Source: Bimuria novae-zelandiae CBS 107.79
Lineage: Eukaryota; Ascomycota; Dothideomycetes; Pleosporales; Didymosphaeriaceae
Length of the DNA: 64,000 nucleotides
Direction of reading: 5' to 3'
Assembly: GCA_010015655.1 (NCBI GenBank)
Contig: ML976667.1
Span: 199,747-263,746, forward strand
Shown here: positions 45,136 through 56,499 of the stretch, piece after piece
Layout of the letters: each line of letters begins with the position of its first letter
How positions within the stretch are numbered: position 1 is the first letter of the stretch
Program-made: the position numbers and the translations under genes
Notes under the pieces: model-generated
What the model was told of the DNA's origin: nothing
Seen by the model: only the letters and a program-made list of their open reading frames with translations
The model's database searches: none

Positions 45136-45918
45136 ATGAAGCCCACCTCTCACCCCTCCATGGCCCTCTTCCGCGGCTGGGACACCCCAACCCACTACGT
45201 CTGGTCCCCCTTCGTCACAAAAGTCGAATTCCGCCTACGCCTCTCCGCCCTCCCCTACACTTCCCTCGTCGGCTCCCCGCGCACCGCTCCCAGAGGCAAG
45301 ATCCCATACCTCTCGCTCAGCGCTCCCTCCTCCAATACGCCCACCGAATGGCTCTCCGACTCCACCCTCATCTTCAGGACCCTCATCGACCGCGGTGCCA
45401 TCCCTGATCTCAACGCCACCCTCAGTCCCACTCAGAAAGCCCACGACCTCGCCATTCGCGCCCTCCTGGAGGAGAAGTTATACTTCACCCAAGGCCGCGA
45501 GCGCTGGGTGCAGAATTACTACACTATGAGGGACCATACGCTGTGGTCTATCCCGTACCCGCTGCGCGTCGTCATCGGGAACCTCGCGTACCGCGCCAAC
45601 TTGCGGAAATTTTACGACCATGGCGCCGGACGCTTCTCCGATGATGAGACGCGCGCGTTTGTAAAAGAGATTTGGAGCGGTGTGGGTGCTTTACTGGAGG
45701 AGAGTAAGCGGAATGTGAAGGGCGACGTGTGCTTTTGGGTTTTGGGAGGGAAGGAGCCGACGGAAGCCGATGCCACCGTGTTTGGGTTTGCGGTTAGTAC
45801 GCTGGTGTGCGATGCTGCACCCGAGAGTAGGGAGTTGGTGAAGATGGAGTTTCCGGTTGTGGTCGAGTATGCTGAGAGGATACATAGGAGGTGGTTTGCA
45901 GAGTATGAGATGTGGTGA
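45136..45918 (+). CDS. GST-fold protein, FAXC/metaxin-like
   Basis: An intronless gene of 260 residues with a good start context (CACCATGA). The N-terminal ~85 residues form a thioredoxin-like GST N-domain: FRGWDTPTHYVWSPFVTKVE, then RGKIPYLSL, whose proline fits the conserved cis-Pro, then a DSTLIFRTLI helix. The C-terminal helical domain (GGKEPTEADATVFGFAVSTL) is of the GST_C_6/failed-axon-connections type. Fungal homologues are annotated as GST-like, but activity is mostly untested; metaxin relatives act in mitochondrial outer-membrane import. Alternate upstream ATG 44974 would add 54 residues without domain support. This is the last unique gene before the transposon block. Confidence 0.82.
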   Translation: MKPTSHPSMALFRGWDTPTHYVWSPFVTKVEFRLRLSALPYTSLVGSPRTAPRGKIPYLSLSAPSSNTPTEWLSDSTLIFRTLIDRGAIPDLNATLSPTQKAHDLAIRALLEEKLYFTQGRERWVQNYYTMRDHTLWSIPYPLRVVIGNLAYRANLRKFYDHGAGRFSDDETRAFVKEIWSGVGALLEESKRNVKGDVCFWVLGGKEPTEADATVFGFAVSTLVCDAAPESRELVKMEFPVVVEYAERIHRRWFAEYEMW

Positions 45919-46183
45919 GCACGCCGGATGGACGAAGGGAAGTGGTGAATGCGCTTGAGGACTGGATGGGCGACAGATGCATGGGTTATTGGGCAAGCGT
46001 CGTATAGGAGGAGTCCGAGTCCACTGGGATTGGTCGCTAGGAGAAGAGCGGAAGGGAGGAATTGACAGCTTGTTGAGGAGAATAAGCGTATCTTCACTTC
46101 TAGTCTCCTTTGTTGAAGTGTACTACCAGTTTAAAACTGCTACGTTGAAGTGTTACGACCAGAGTTGCCAACAATCAATCAAT

Positions 46184-46270
46184 CTATCAATCAATTAGTA
46201 TTTTTGCTCAAATTGATCCTATCAATCAAATCAATCTCTCTCTCTCTCTATAATCAATCAGTTCAGTTTT
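46184..46270 (+). repeat. Low-complexity TCAATCAA / CT-rich stretch
   Basis: Repeats of the tetramer CAAT/TCAA (46171-46197, 46224-46236) and a (CT)n run at 46237-46248, just inside the proposed left end of hAT-2. They mark the switch from unique to AT-rich repeat DNA. Confidence 0.6.
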
Positions 46271-46849
46271 TTCCTATTTTTTTGATTGATTGATTAATTC
46301 TTTTAATCTATTTTTACGCCGTATTTACCGCTAAGAAGGCCTTTTAAAGTAGTAATATTAATAAGTATAGTTAATTATACGTATTATTAGTGTTAGTTAT
46401 TTAGTGTTTTTAGTAATTTCCTAATTAAGTAATTAGCTAGCTTAACACCCTAATTTTAGCGCGTTTGCCCTCTCTATTAATACTCTCTCTTACCCTCCTT
46501 CCACACTCTCTCGCACCCTCTCTCTTACACGTATATAATAGCCTTAGGTTTACGAAATAAAAGTAAAAGGAGCTTTCTAAGTATAGTAAAAAGGCTAGTA
46601 GCGTTACTAGTCGTCGCGCCTAGCTTATAGAGTATACAGGACCTGCTAGTAACTTAGGGTAGCTAGAGCTTCGAGACTAAGCTCTAGGACCTTAACGCTA
46701 TAGCTTTTAACGTAGAGTCTTTGCTCTTAATTAACACGCTTTTAAGGCCCTTAAACATATTAACACCCTCTTATAGGCTACTAGAGACACTAACGCCGTC
46801 CTCTTAAGCTATGTTAAGTAGGGCTATTACTACTCTCTTAGTTGCCTCC

Positions 46850-47022
46850 TGTCAGATAGAATAAGCTGCGATGAGGTCAGATCTGTACAATCGAGCAGGG
46901 ACCACTTGGCTTGGCACACTAGCAAAATATCCGAAACCAACTGAACACAGTGGAGAATATAAAAAAAAAAAAAATAAATACTATTAAGTTGCATTAACAT
47001 CTACTTATTATACTATTTGATA
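46850..47022 (+). repeat. Copia 5' LTR
   Basis: 173 bp, starting TGTCAG. Its last bases (TTTGATA) are C-to-T mutated versions of the CTGACA end seen in the 3' copy. It contains a poly-A run at about 46961-46974. Confidence 0.9.
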
Positions 47023-50000
47023 ATTAAGAGTCTCACTGCCCCGACTAATACAATATGGCGCAACTCTCAAACCGCGATTCTACGGTACACCTGAACACCT
47101 CCGCAGACCACAGGGGGTGGAGAACACAACTCTAGGCAAGATGCGTAGTACATAACATTTAGGATAAAGTTAATCTAAATTTAACCACGCTATTAACCCC
47201 GAAACTGCTACTAATAAGGGCTTTAGTTATTACTAACTACGCGCTAGCCGCGAATATCGAAGTCTTAATAAGACTAACTAAACTATTAGCTAGAGGCTAG
47301 AAGGCTTTTAAAGAAGACCTTAAATACTATAAAATCCTCTTTAAGCAATATAAGAGCGATTAACATAAATATAAGAAGGAGCAATCGAGCCTTTAGTATA
47401 TTATTACGTTTATCTAATTAACTGTGTCACCGCACCTACTGCGCACATGTTGCCTGCCAGACAAGCCACTACAATAGTGGATTACTAATCTGCAGAAGAC
47501 AATTGGCATAAGCGACCAACTCGAACGAGAATAAGCACGTACCAGATACCGTGCGGCACTTAAGCCAATAAGAAGCCCTTAATAATAGGATACTTAGCTA
47601 GCTAAGTACGACAAAGTAGCTGCGGAAGCAGAAGCCTTTTAAGTTATTAAGCTATTATAAATTAATGTAATTACAAAAGACTTTATATATGCCGTAAATA
47701 AGGTTGCTCCTATATAGTTTACGAATTTTTAAGATAATAGTCGATTCGCAGCTAGCATGGATCGAAAAGAGATAATATAATACTTCTAAGAATATATAAT
47801 AACAAATTATCCCCTTAGATTAGGGAAACACAAAGCATTTATGTTTAATAATGCATTATTTTTCGCTAAAGGTGGTGCACCTACCTAGGGCAATAATAGG
47901 GACGCCTATCCTGCTAAAAGCGCGTTATTAAAATAAAACTGGGGTAGACCTCGTAATTAACGTATAGCGGGCAGGAAAACCACCACGCTTAAACAGCCTG
48001 TAGATTTAGAGCCTACTACTATAAGAGGAGCAAAATGCCCTGCATGTGGACAACGCTATAGTATAAGGGACTGCTATTATGTTAATCTAGACAAGGCTCC
48101 TGAATAGTGGAAACTAAACGAGACTATTAGCGAGCTTATATAATTTAAGCGTGAGAAAGACGCAATGTTCTAGGGGCTAATTTATAGATAAAGTAGGACC
48201 TAATTAAGAACACTAATTATAAAATAATCGCACACTCTAACGTCCGAGATCCTTAAAGATTAACTAGAGGGCCGGAGAATTGCTACTACTAAAGTAGCTT
48301 TTAACTTAGCAGTAGGAGGGAGAGATACTACTAACTATCTACTATAAAAGTTATTTATCCTTAACTTAGGATTAACCTGCTATATTACTAACAACCCTAA
48401 TTGTATTTATAGTTTCCGACCACCACTGCCCGGAGACTATATATGGGCCGGAAATTCCAAAGTGTGGATTAGAGGATATGGGTCTATTAACCTTACTTTA
48501 AAGAATAACACTAGAATAATAAAATTAACTTTATAAGATGTGACTATTTGCCTAGACTTATTATGTAACTTAGTGTTATTCTAACTGTTAAGGCATAAAG
48601 GGATCTAGTAAGATATATAAATAGATCTAACTACTCTCCAAGGAGCTAAGAACAGAGCTATTAGAATTATAACTAAAATATTTAGATAGTGGGTGCTGGA
48701 ATACAATCCGCTACCACCTGCCACATATCACACACACAAGATCACTACAAGAACCAAAAGAGGACCGCAAAATGCCTTAGCTATACTATGGCATAAAAGA
48801 CTAAGACACCCAGGCCTAGTGGCTATTAAACACTTAGTGCAGCAAACTAAAGGGGAGCGTGTTAAAGGCATTATAACTATAAAATATAACTCATGCGGGA
48901 GAGCAAAGTCCAGACGACAGATAAGCCGCGCCCTACGAATAAACGAAGATGGACCTGGAGAGAGGCTTAGCATTAACTTCCACACATACAAGATCTAAGG
49001 AGTTACTAAAGAGAAGAGTTAATTACTAATTACTAATAAGTTTTTAGGCATGCAATAGGACCTCTACTTTATAAATTATTAAATAGTAAAGTTAATTATT
49101 AATGCCCTTTTAGTATTTATCTTATTCCTTAAGAACCACTACAATATCTCTATTAAGACTATTAAAGCAGACAACGAGATCGCTATAGTTAAATTAGAAG
49201 TTAAGAAATAGTTAATAACCTAAGAAATAATTATAGAGCCTTTCGCACTAGATACACAATTACAAAATAGAGGCGCAAAACGCTCAGGAGGTGTAAATAA
49301 GGAGAAAGCTCGTGCCATGCGACTTAATGCCAACCTATCCTAGGAGCTATGGCCTGAGATTACAAGAGCCACTATATACCTCTACAATCGAACACCAAAC
49401 TATGCAAATCACTGGAAAACACTATACGAGATATTCTTCACACGAGTCGCTTTTAGCAATAGGATAGTCACGTTACTACGAAAACCTAATATTATACACT
49501 TAAAAGCGTACGGCTGCAAGGCATTTGTAATAACTAATAATACTTACTAAGGCAAATCACGCCTACAACGTCTTGACCTAAAGGCATGGATTAGTTATCT
49601 AGTTAGATACCGATTATTAAACATCTACCAAATATAGATACCGTTACTTAGCAAAGTAATAAGTACCCGGGACGTTGTCTTTAACGAAGAGTTAGTATTT
49701 AACAGGAAAATTAAGAACCTTATAAATAGTGTTATGCACAGCACGCTTTAAGAAATAGTAATATATATAAGAACTATTAAGTTACTAACTCTTACTTAAT
49801 AACTACAAACAGACTCCTTTTATAAGGATGAAGCCACTATAGATTCATTAGAATAACAAGATAAAGCAGATCCACCAGGCTACTATTAAGGAAGGAAGAT
49901 TAGGGATAGCTACTTAACTCCTTTAACTATACCGCTACTTATCGCGTTACTTGCATAGTTAATAGCTAGAGACTAAATAAGTCTAACGTAATAAGCGTCC

Positions 50001-50300
50001 TCTACAATCGTCCCCTAGGTAGTAGCTTTTATGGCGGGAACCCAAGCTAGCCGTGTTAGAAAATACAAAGGAGAAGTTATAGGCAAGGCTAAGATAATAA
50101 GAATGCTCGCTAAAGGCTTAAAGCCCTATTAAAGTTAACTTCTACCTCTACTAACGTGCCGAACTAAGCTTAAGGATTACCTAATAGGCAAGATATTCTA
50201 AAAGGCTAAGCAAGTGCACCTCGCAAGCCACTAAGAGATAAAATTATAGTTAGAAATTCTAGTAAAGAAGATTAAACTAATAGGATAGTAGATCCTTAAC

Positions 50301-53270
50301 TAGAGCTGGCAACAAGCAAGTCGACTTAATAACTTAACTTAATTAACTTAATTGTAGCAAGTTAATCAAGTTAATTAGGGAGGCAAAAGTTATTAAGTTA
50401 ATTAAATAAATTATGCCTGTTTAATTAACTTAATTAGCAGACTTGATAGGCTATAATATAGGGGTAACTATAGGTTATAGGCGTTGGGGGGATCCTGCGC
50501 GGGTAAATCTTAACTTAAGGCATATTAGACTTACTAGCGTTAGAGCCTAGCGCTGCCTAATATAGTATAGCGCCGATCGTCTAATATCTCTACTACCTTA
50601 ACTTACCTCCCACCCTCTACTAACGCCCTCCTCTATTAATATAGCGTTGCCTAATTACTTAGAGGGCATGAACCGCAACCTCTCTTAAGTTTTTAGCTAG
50701 CGGCTTAAAAGCGAGGCGTTATAAACCCTCCCTAAAGATGGCGGCACTAATATGGCTACTAACACGCTATTAGAGCTAGACGCTAACGAGAGCTCTGTAG
50801 GTAACGCATAATTAGCTACTAATAGTAATATTAAAGACAATAACGACAATTACAACGGCATTAATTGGCAACGCCTACTAGGTTATTATAAGCCGTCTCT
50901 CGCCCTAAAGCGTAGTTAAAAGAGCTAGGTTTAGTAATATAGGTATTGCCTTTAGCACTATAAACAACACCGCCTGTATTAGCTCTACTATTATTACTAC
51001 CTCTATAAGTAACTAGATAGGTTCTACTAGGCTAATTAATTAATAACATTAATTACGCGCTATCTCGCAGAGCGTAAAGCCAGGCACTATATTAATAAGA
51101 GTAGCTAAAAGTCTACCTCCCGCACGACGATAATAACGTTATCCTCTTAGTTATCCCTACTCGTCTATATCTACTATAAAGGCCTTATAGTATTTTAAGG
51201 CGTTACTAATTTTATTGCGTTAAGCTTCTTACGCACGAGTTTCCTATAATTAGTGCTTAATTAGGTAGTAATAAATAACTAGGCACTCTTAGTGATTAAG
51301 GGCGTAGCTTTTCGCCACATGTTACGGTAGGCTAACCTGTTAGCTAAGGCGGAGATGTAGAGATCTTATAACACCTTATAAGCCCATATAATTGCGGAGT
51401 ACGAGTCTTATATACCTACTATTATTAATTATCTATAAGACGCGCGATCGGCCATCCACATCTCCTTTAATAATTAGATATTAATAGGTAATAAACAGGC
51501 GCTAACGGGTATCTGCGTTTACTATCTTAATAGCGACGGTAACTCTTGCGATTACGTATTAGGCCTGCCATTGCTAATAGGCTAATATACAGGCGCTAAT
51601 ATTGCCGCTATCGTTAACGCTACGCTTAAAAGCTTTAAGATATCCGCCTATAGCTTAGGTTACTTTATCCTTAATAATACTACTAATAATAACGCTACGA
51701 TTAACGCCCTAGCTATTAAATATAACTTTAACGCTTACTATTAGCGTCTGCGTTACGCTTGCTACATAATTAATTTTACGGCCTAATAAATTATCTTTAG
51801 CAAAGATCGCGACGCCTTTAATAATATAGACAAGTATTTTAATAATAAGATAGCGTTTCTTAAGGAGTAGTAATAGGCTAGCCTATTAGGCGTACTTATT
51901 AACGTTGTTACCTCTATCTACACTCCTTAAGCTCGCCAGCTTCTTAAACAGTATTAGGTAACCCACAACACCTAATTAGGTAGTAATAATAAGCTAAAGA
52001 CATTAGAGATTATTAAGCTAGTAAAGACAAGATAAAACTTTTATTATAACTATTTTACGCGCGCGCTTAAGCTCCACGCACCCCTTAATAATTATATTAA
52101 CTATAAGCTTATTAAGTATTATTACTACGGCACCTAATAACGCAATAATATGCCTAATATTAAGCAACGTTAGTTTATTAAAGAAGATAGCCTTACTACT
52201 AAGGACTAGGCGACGATTATAGAGTACCAAAGGATCCTACAACTATTTAAAGAAGCCACTATTTGTATAGAGGGCAGGGGCGTAGCTGGCACGTTAGGTA
52301 CGATATAGGAGGTCCTCCCTACGCTCTTATAGCTTGCCACTACCCTTGACAAGATGCTCTTTTAATATAATAACGTTAACTTTAACGACGTTAATGCCCT
52401 AGAGGACCACATAAAAGCTACTTATAATATAGCTTACACAAAGATCCTTAAGTACCTGCGTAAGCTAAAGGACGCCCCGGCATATTACGCGGCTTGCTAT
52501 CTTTACCTACACATAAAAGGCCTTATAGATAAGATATAGGCTATACCGCTTAATTACGACGAGGATCTCTATAAGGGGTGTCATACCTACAAAGGCTAGC
52601 TAGATAATTACCACGTTAGCTTTTAACGCTTGTGGTTAGAGTTTAAAGATGCCATATCTCCTATTAGTACGCCAGAGCCTCCACCGAAGAAGGCACGTAC
52701 TAGGCCATCTAGTAGCTAGTTAGACTTTATAAGAGCTACCCTATAAGGTAACGACGCCCGCCCAGTCCTCCGCCGTAATAAGTTTAAGCAGTAGATAATT
52801 AAACTACTTATACTAGAGGACTCCCTATTTACGCGTAACCTGCTACTTTATTAGATAAGTAAGACTAATAAGTATCCTGTCTTATCGCGCTTTGCTCTTA
52901 ATATCCTTAGTATCCCCGTCGCCGCTACTAATTGTGAGAAAACCTTCTTAGAGTTAGGTAATTTATTAGAGACAAGACAATTATGTATAAAGGTAGATTT
53001 TCTATCTACGCTATAATTACTACGCAGCTAGAAGCGCCTTAGCTTAAAGCCTACAACGATAGTAAATAATTAACGTACCAACGCTATTACCCCTAATAAG
53101 CTGGAGACTATCTACGAAATCTATAGCGATTAATTACCCTTAATTAGCTTAGTAAAGTTATTAATTAAGTTAATTAAGTTAACAAATTGAGCCTGATTTA
53201 CGCCATTAAGTTAATCAAGTCAAGCAAAAGCTACTATATCGGTTAATTAATTAAGTAATTGCCAGCTCTG
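50301..53270 (+). mobile_element. hAT-1: hAT transposon inserted in the copia element
   Basis: Terminal inverted repeats TAGAGCTGGCAA (left; a C-to-T form of CAGAGCTGGCAA) and TTGCCAGCTCTG (right) bound a 2970-bp element. Perfect 8-bp target duplications TCCTTAAC lie at 50293-50300 and 53271-53278, the hAT hallmark. Subterminal regions are rich in AAGTTAATTAAGTTAA-type repeats. It sits between the integrase and reverse transcriptase parts of the copia pol region. Confidence 0.93.
51100..53020 (+). pseudogene. hAT-1 transposase remnant
   Basis: Plus-strand fragments of a hAT transposase are visible between RIP-type stops: RLRYACYIINFTA with FSKDRDAFNN (~51745-51825), and the C-terminal dimerisation region LNILSIPVAATNCEKTFLEL followed by GNLLETR (~52895-52980). 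The first resembles the corresponding hAT-2 segment but is clearly a different family. End coordinates are approximate. No open frame longer than about 70 codons remains. Confidence 0.75.
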
Positions 53271-54771
53271 TCCTTAACTGCATATAGGTATACACTTATA
53301 AACTTAATAAGCACTATCGCTTGCTGAAGTGCAAGGCGCGACTAGTCGTCTAAGGCGATTAGCAACGAAATATTACCTCGCAAGATACTTACGCAGCCAC
53401 GCTTGCCAGCCAGTCATTCCGAATAATAATAGCAATAGCAGCTTACTATGATATGGAGCTCACGCAGTACGACGTCACCAACGCTTTTATCCACGCAATA
53501 ATAGATTAAGAGGTGTATATAAGAATGCCTTAGGGTTATTAGAAGCCTGGAACAATATTACAAGTAAATAAAGCACTATATAGCCTTTGCATTTTACTAC
53601 TCCTCTAGCAGAGAGAATTTACGATAACGCTTAAAGCGCTAGGCTTCTAGATAGTGCCTTATAAGCCATGCTGCCTAATTAAAGATAGAGTTATTATATT
53701 CTTTTACGTCGACGACATTATACTCGCGTACCATAAGGACAAAGAACAAGAAGCTTAATAAGCAATTAAACGCTTATAAGATAAGTATACTCTTACTAAA
53801 GGAAACAACCTTTAATGGTTTTTTAGCATAGAGGTTATACGGGACTAAATAAGCCGCAAGATTCAACTATTACAGGCCTCCTATTTAGACAAGATTAGCC
53901 AACTAGCAGATAAGACAAATATTTAACATAACACTCTAATAGCTACGATTAAATTACTACTAAGGAAAGGGTTAGCAACACTAACTAAGATTAATAAATT
54001 TTAACGCAAGATTAGATCGCTACTCTTTACTATAGTTACTACTAGGCTAGACATTGCCTTTGCAACATCACGATTAGCTCGATTTCTGTCAAACCCAGGG
54101 ACTAAGCACTAAGACGTAGCAGACCAAGTTCTCCTATACCTTTAAAGCACAAAGTAGCGAGCCCTATAGCTTAGAGGTAACACTAGACTTTAGATTACAA
54201 GCGATGCATTATTTACTAATAATATAATAGACCGCAAGAGCTCCTAAGGTTACGCTATTAAGCTCTTTAGCGGTCTTATTGCCTAGAAAGCAAACAAACA
54301 AGACACTATAATAATATTAACTACTAAGGCCAAGCTGCTAGCTCTCTCTTAGGTAGCTAAAGAAGCACTCTTTGTCTTAAGACTACTTTAAGAACTTAAG
54401 ATTAAACTAGACGCGCGCATAGTCACTATTTAGTGCGATAATAAATAAACTATACGCCTAGTAACTAAGGAGGTTTCCCGCCTCCAAACCAAACTTTAGC
54501 ATGTGGACGTCCACAACCACTAGATCCGACAAGAAGTATCTATAGGCAGGATTAAGATAGAGCATGTATAGTTAGTAGACATAATTGCTAATAGCCTTAT
54601 AAAGGTGCTCTCTAAGAGCAAGTAGGAGGGTTTTCTCTAATAACTTAAATTAGTTAATGTAGAGACTAAGGAGATAACAAATACTATGCCTCTTAAGGGG
54701 ATTTAAGAGTAACTTAAAGACCTTATAATTGCATAAGTGCCAGCTTAAAGAGTTTCTAAGCTAAAGGGGTG

Positions 54772-54943
54772 TGTCAGATAGAATAAGCTGCGGTGAGGTC
54801 AGATCTGTACAATCGAGCAGGGACCACTTGGCTTGGCACACTAGCAAAATATCCGAAACCAACTGAACACAGTGGAGAATATAAAAAAAAAACAATAAAT
54901 ACTATCAAGTTGCATTAACATCTACTTATTATACCATCTGACA
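54772..54943 (+). repeat. Copia 3' LTR
   Basis: 172 bp with intact TG..CA termini (TGTCAG..CTGACA). A purine-rich stretch (AAAGGGGTG, 54763-54771) just before it is the likely polypurine tract. Confidence 0.9.
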
Positions 54944-54948
54944 CCTCC

Positions 54949-55292
54949 TTACCTAGCTCTAATAGCTCTAGGCTCGAATTTAACGCTTAGTTTACTAATA
55001 ACTTTAATAGCATTAACTAGGTAAGGTTACTATAGTATACAAAGCCTCTGCGTACGTAGAGGTTTAAGAAGTCCTTGCTCTATAATTACAGGTATCGCGT
55101 CGCTTTTCGGACAAATATGCAGCGTATATTTTTTGTCTACCGCTATTACTATATACACAAAGTACCTAGTAATTAATTTATTAAAGAGACGATAAGCTCT
55201 ACATCGTCGGCATGGAACCATGTAGAGCAGAGACGGCCAGGCTATAGGCACTTTCGCCCAGGCAAATAGTTAACTCTATTAGAGTTAGGGCA
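54949..55292 (+). other. Residual hAT-2 segment between copia and gypsy insertions
   Basis: 344 bp of AT-rich sequence flanked by the copia and gypsy target duplications. It is the stretch of the older host element left between the two insertions and encodes nothing readable except possible transposase N-terminal traces. Confidence 0.5.
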
Positions 55293-55750
55293 TGTTAAGT
55301 CCCCAAAAGGATAGCTAATCCCTAAGGGGTTAGGGTTGGTTCTCGGGCAGGAATACTGGTAGGACGGGAGAGGTTGTAGTGATAGCTTGCGCTTGTCACT
55401 AGGGCGTTGGTATTAAAGGTGTGTACGGCACAATCAAATTAACAAGGTTGCTTACTTAGATCCAAACGATAGATTAATAAACAAGATTAAACACGAATGC
55501 CATAAGGGTATTCGTGTCGGTTTATATATAAGAGGTTTATTGATTACTGTCTACCTATCTTTCTGCCATCCTATCTTTCTGGTGGATGGTCGTGTCATCC
55601 ATGGATGGTATACCGTCCATGATCTTGGCTGGATGGTATGTCTTGGCTGGATGGTACATCACGTGATCTCGGTTGCGCAACCCCACCAAGTGTCACCCCC
55701 GCTGAGGGCCCGTTGGTCCTCCGCGTCCCATACATGTTCAGATCCTAACA
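55293..55750 (-). repeat. Gypsy 3' LTR (left copy)
   Basis: 458 bp. It contains the palindromes ATCACGTGAT and GGTTGCGCAACC and a repeated GGCTGGATGGTA motif (55626-55657). The antisense ORF begins 131 bp to its right. Confidence 0.93.
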
Positions 55751-55766
55751 TCACCTCCCCTCTTCT
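55751..55766 (-). promoter_or_regulatory. Polypurine tract of the gypsy element
   Basis: On the minus strand AGAAGAGGGGAGGTGA lies immediately before the 3' LTR. It is the expected plus-strand priming site for reverse transcription and independently supports the minus orientation. Confidence 0.8.
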
Positions 55767-55824
55767 AGATAGCGTCCTTGGTATCCTCGTTCCGCGCCCC
55801 CTAGCTGCAGATACGGTCGTCGCA

Positions 55825-55832
55825 TATAAATA
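55825..55832 (+). promoter_or_regulatory. Possible TATA box of the antisense ORF
   Basis: TATAAATA lies 50 bp upstream of ATG 55882, on the opposite strand to gag-pol, and outside the LTR. It suggests the antisense ORF has its own promoter rather than relying on the LTR. Confidence 0.5.
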
Positions 55833-55881
55833 CTCGCGTGAGTCGCTGTTTTCGCGTTCTAGTCTTAGTGCCTTCCTAACC

Positions 55882-56499
55882 ATGCCTAAGGATCCCAAGC
55901 CCCGCAAAGCGCGCGCGCCTCGCAAGAAGACTTCGACCTAAGAGCGGCGTGATCGCATTCGTCGTGTTAAAGGGAGTAGTAAGGAGATGCCTTTCCGCTG
56001 CACCCGCTGCGAAAAGCTGAACATTCGTTGTTTCGTGGATACTGCGTCTAGTTGTTGTGCTAGTTGTATCGCTGCAAGGAGCGAGTGTAAGCTGTTTATT
56101 CCTAAAGAGGAGTGGGAGAAGGTAGAGGATGAAGAGCGTGAAAAGCGGCTAAAGTTAGCTCGCGCTAAGGAAGAGACGTTACGCAGTCAATAAGAACTTG
56201 CTTAGCATAAGCGTAAGTTATTAGAGATTAAGAGTCGTAAGAGGCTATTCGCGCGTTAGGATAGGAAATTACTAGATGCCTAGGATAAAGTGCAAGAGAC
56301 GGAGAGCTCAAGTGCGGACGCTCCGTTCCAAGACGATTTCCTCGCTGATCCGGGCTGGTCACAGGCCAACAATCTCCTTCCTGATCCACTAATGGATCTT
56401 CTTCTTAACGAGTTCCTATCTAGTTCTCCTTCGATCGTTCCAGGTTCCTTCTCGTGGTCTGACGATGGTATTGTGCTAATATTTAGCGATAGTTATTAA
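55882..56499 (+). pseudogene. Antisense Zn2Cys6-like ORF of the gypsy element, RIP-interrupted
   Basis: A 206-codon frame opposite to gag-pol. It starts at ATG 55882 (MPKDPKPRKARAPRKKTST, very basic) and ends at TAA 56497-56499, overlapping the end of pol tail-to-tail by about 80 bp. Five in-frame stops (TAA/TAG, where CAA/CAG would be expected) fit RIP; the frame itself never shifts. The segment from 55993 has cysteines spaced C-x2-C-x6-C-x8-C-x2-C-x6-C, exactly the Zn(II)2Cys6 binuclear cluster pattern. A charged, probably coiled helix follows (EEWEKVEDEEREKRLKLARA), then an acidic Ser/Leu/Asp-rich tail that could serve as an activation domain. This is the layout of a small transcription factor. 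Its role in the element is unknown. Confidence 0.7.

Larger units (their letters stand above)
47100..54700 (+). pseudogene. Copia gag-pol remnants
   Basis: The polyprotein frame is interrupted by many TAA/TAG codons and split by hAT-1. Recognisable in order are a Cys-rich gag segment (CPACGQRYSIRDC, ~48035-48075, with Tyr in the position of the usual zinc-knuckle His), WHKRLRHPG (~48789), an integrase segment (KTIKADNE, ~49160), YNRTPNY (~49385), reverse transcriptase with DVTNAFIHA (~53470) and YVDDI (~53704), and RNase H-like sequence (~54180-54450). The longest surviving frame is only about 100 codons (48693-48998). The end coordinates are approximate. Not functional. Confidence 0.8.
46850..54943 (+). 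mobile_element. Ty1/copia LTR retrotransposon, full-length but RIP-decayed
   Basis: Two direct LTRs (46850-47022 and 54772-54943) start TGTCAGATAG and end ATCTGACA (right) or the mutated ATTTGATA (left). The 5-bp target duplication CCTCC stands at 46845-46849 and 54944-54948. Orientation is plus: the GAG-pre-integrase motif WHKRLRHPG (~48789), the integrase, and the reverse transcriptase YVDDI (~53704) follow in copia order. The 8.1-kb length includes a 2.97-kb hAT insertion; without it the element is about 5.1 kb, normal for copia. The LTRs differ by about five transitions and a poly-A length change, all consistent with RIP. Confidence 0.92.

Noticed and set aside
55540..55881. LTR-encoded extension of the antisense Zn2Cys6-like ORF
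   Set aside because: The open frame into the LTR has no conserved features, while a TATA box and a good ATG (55882) lie downstream.
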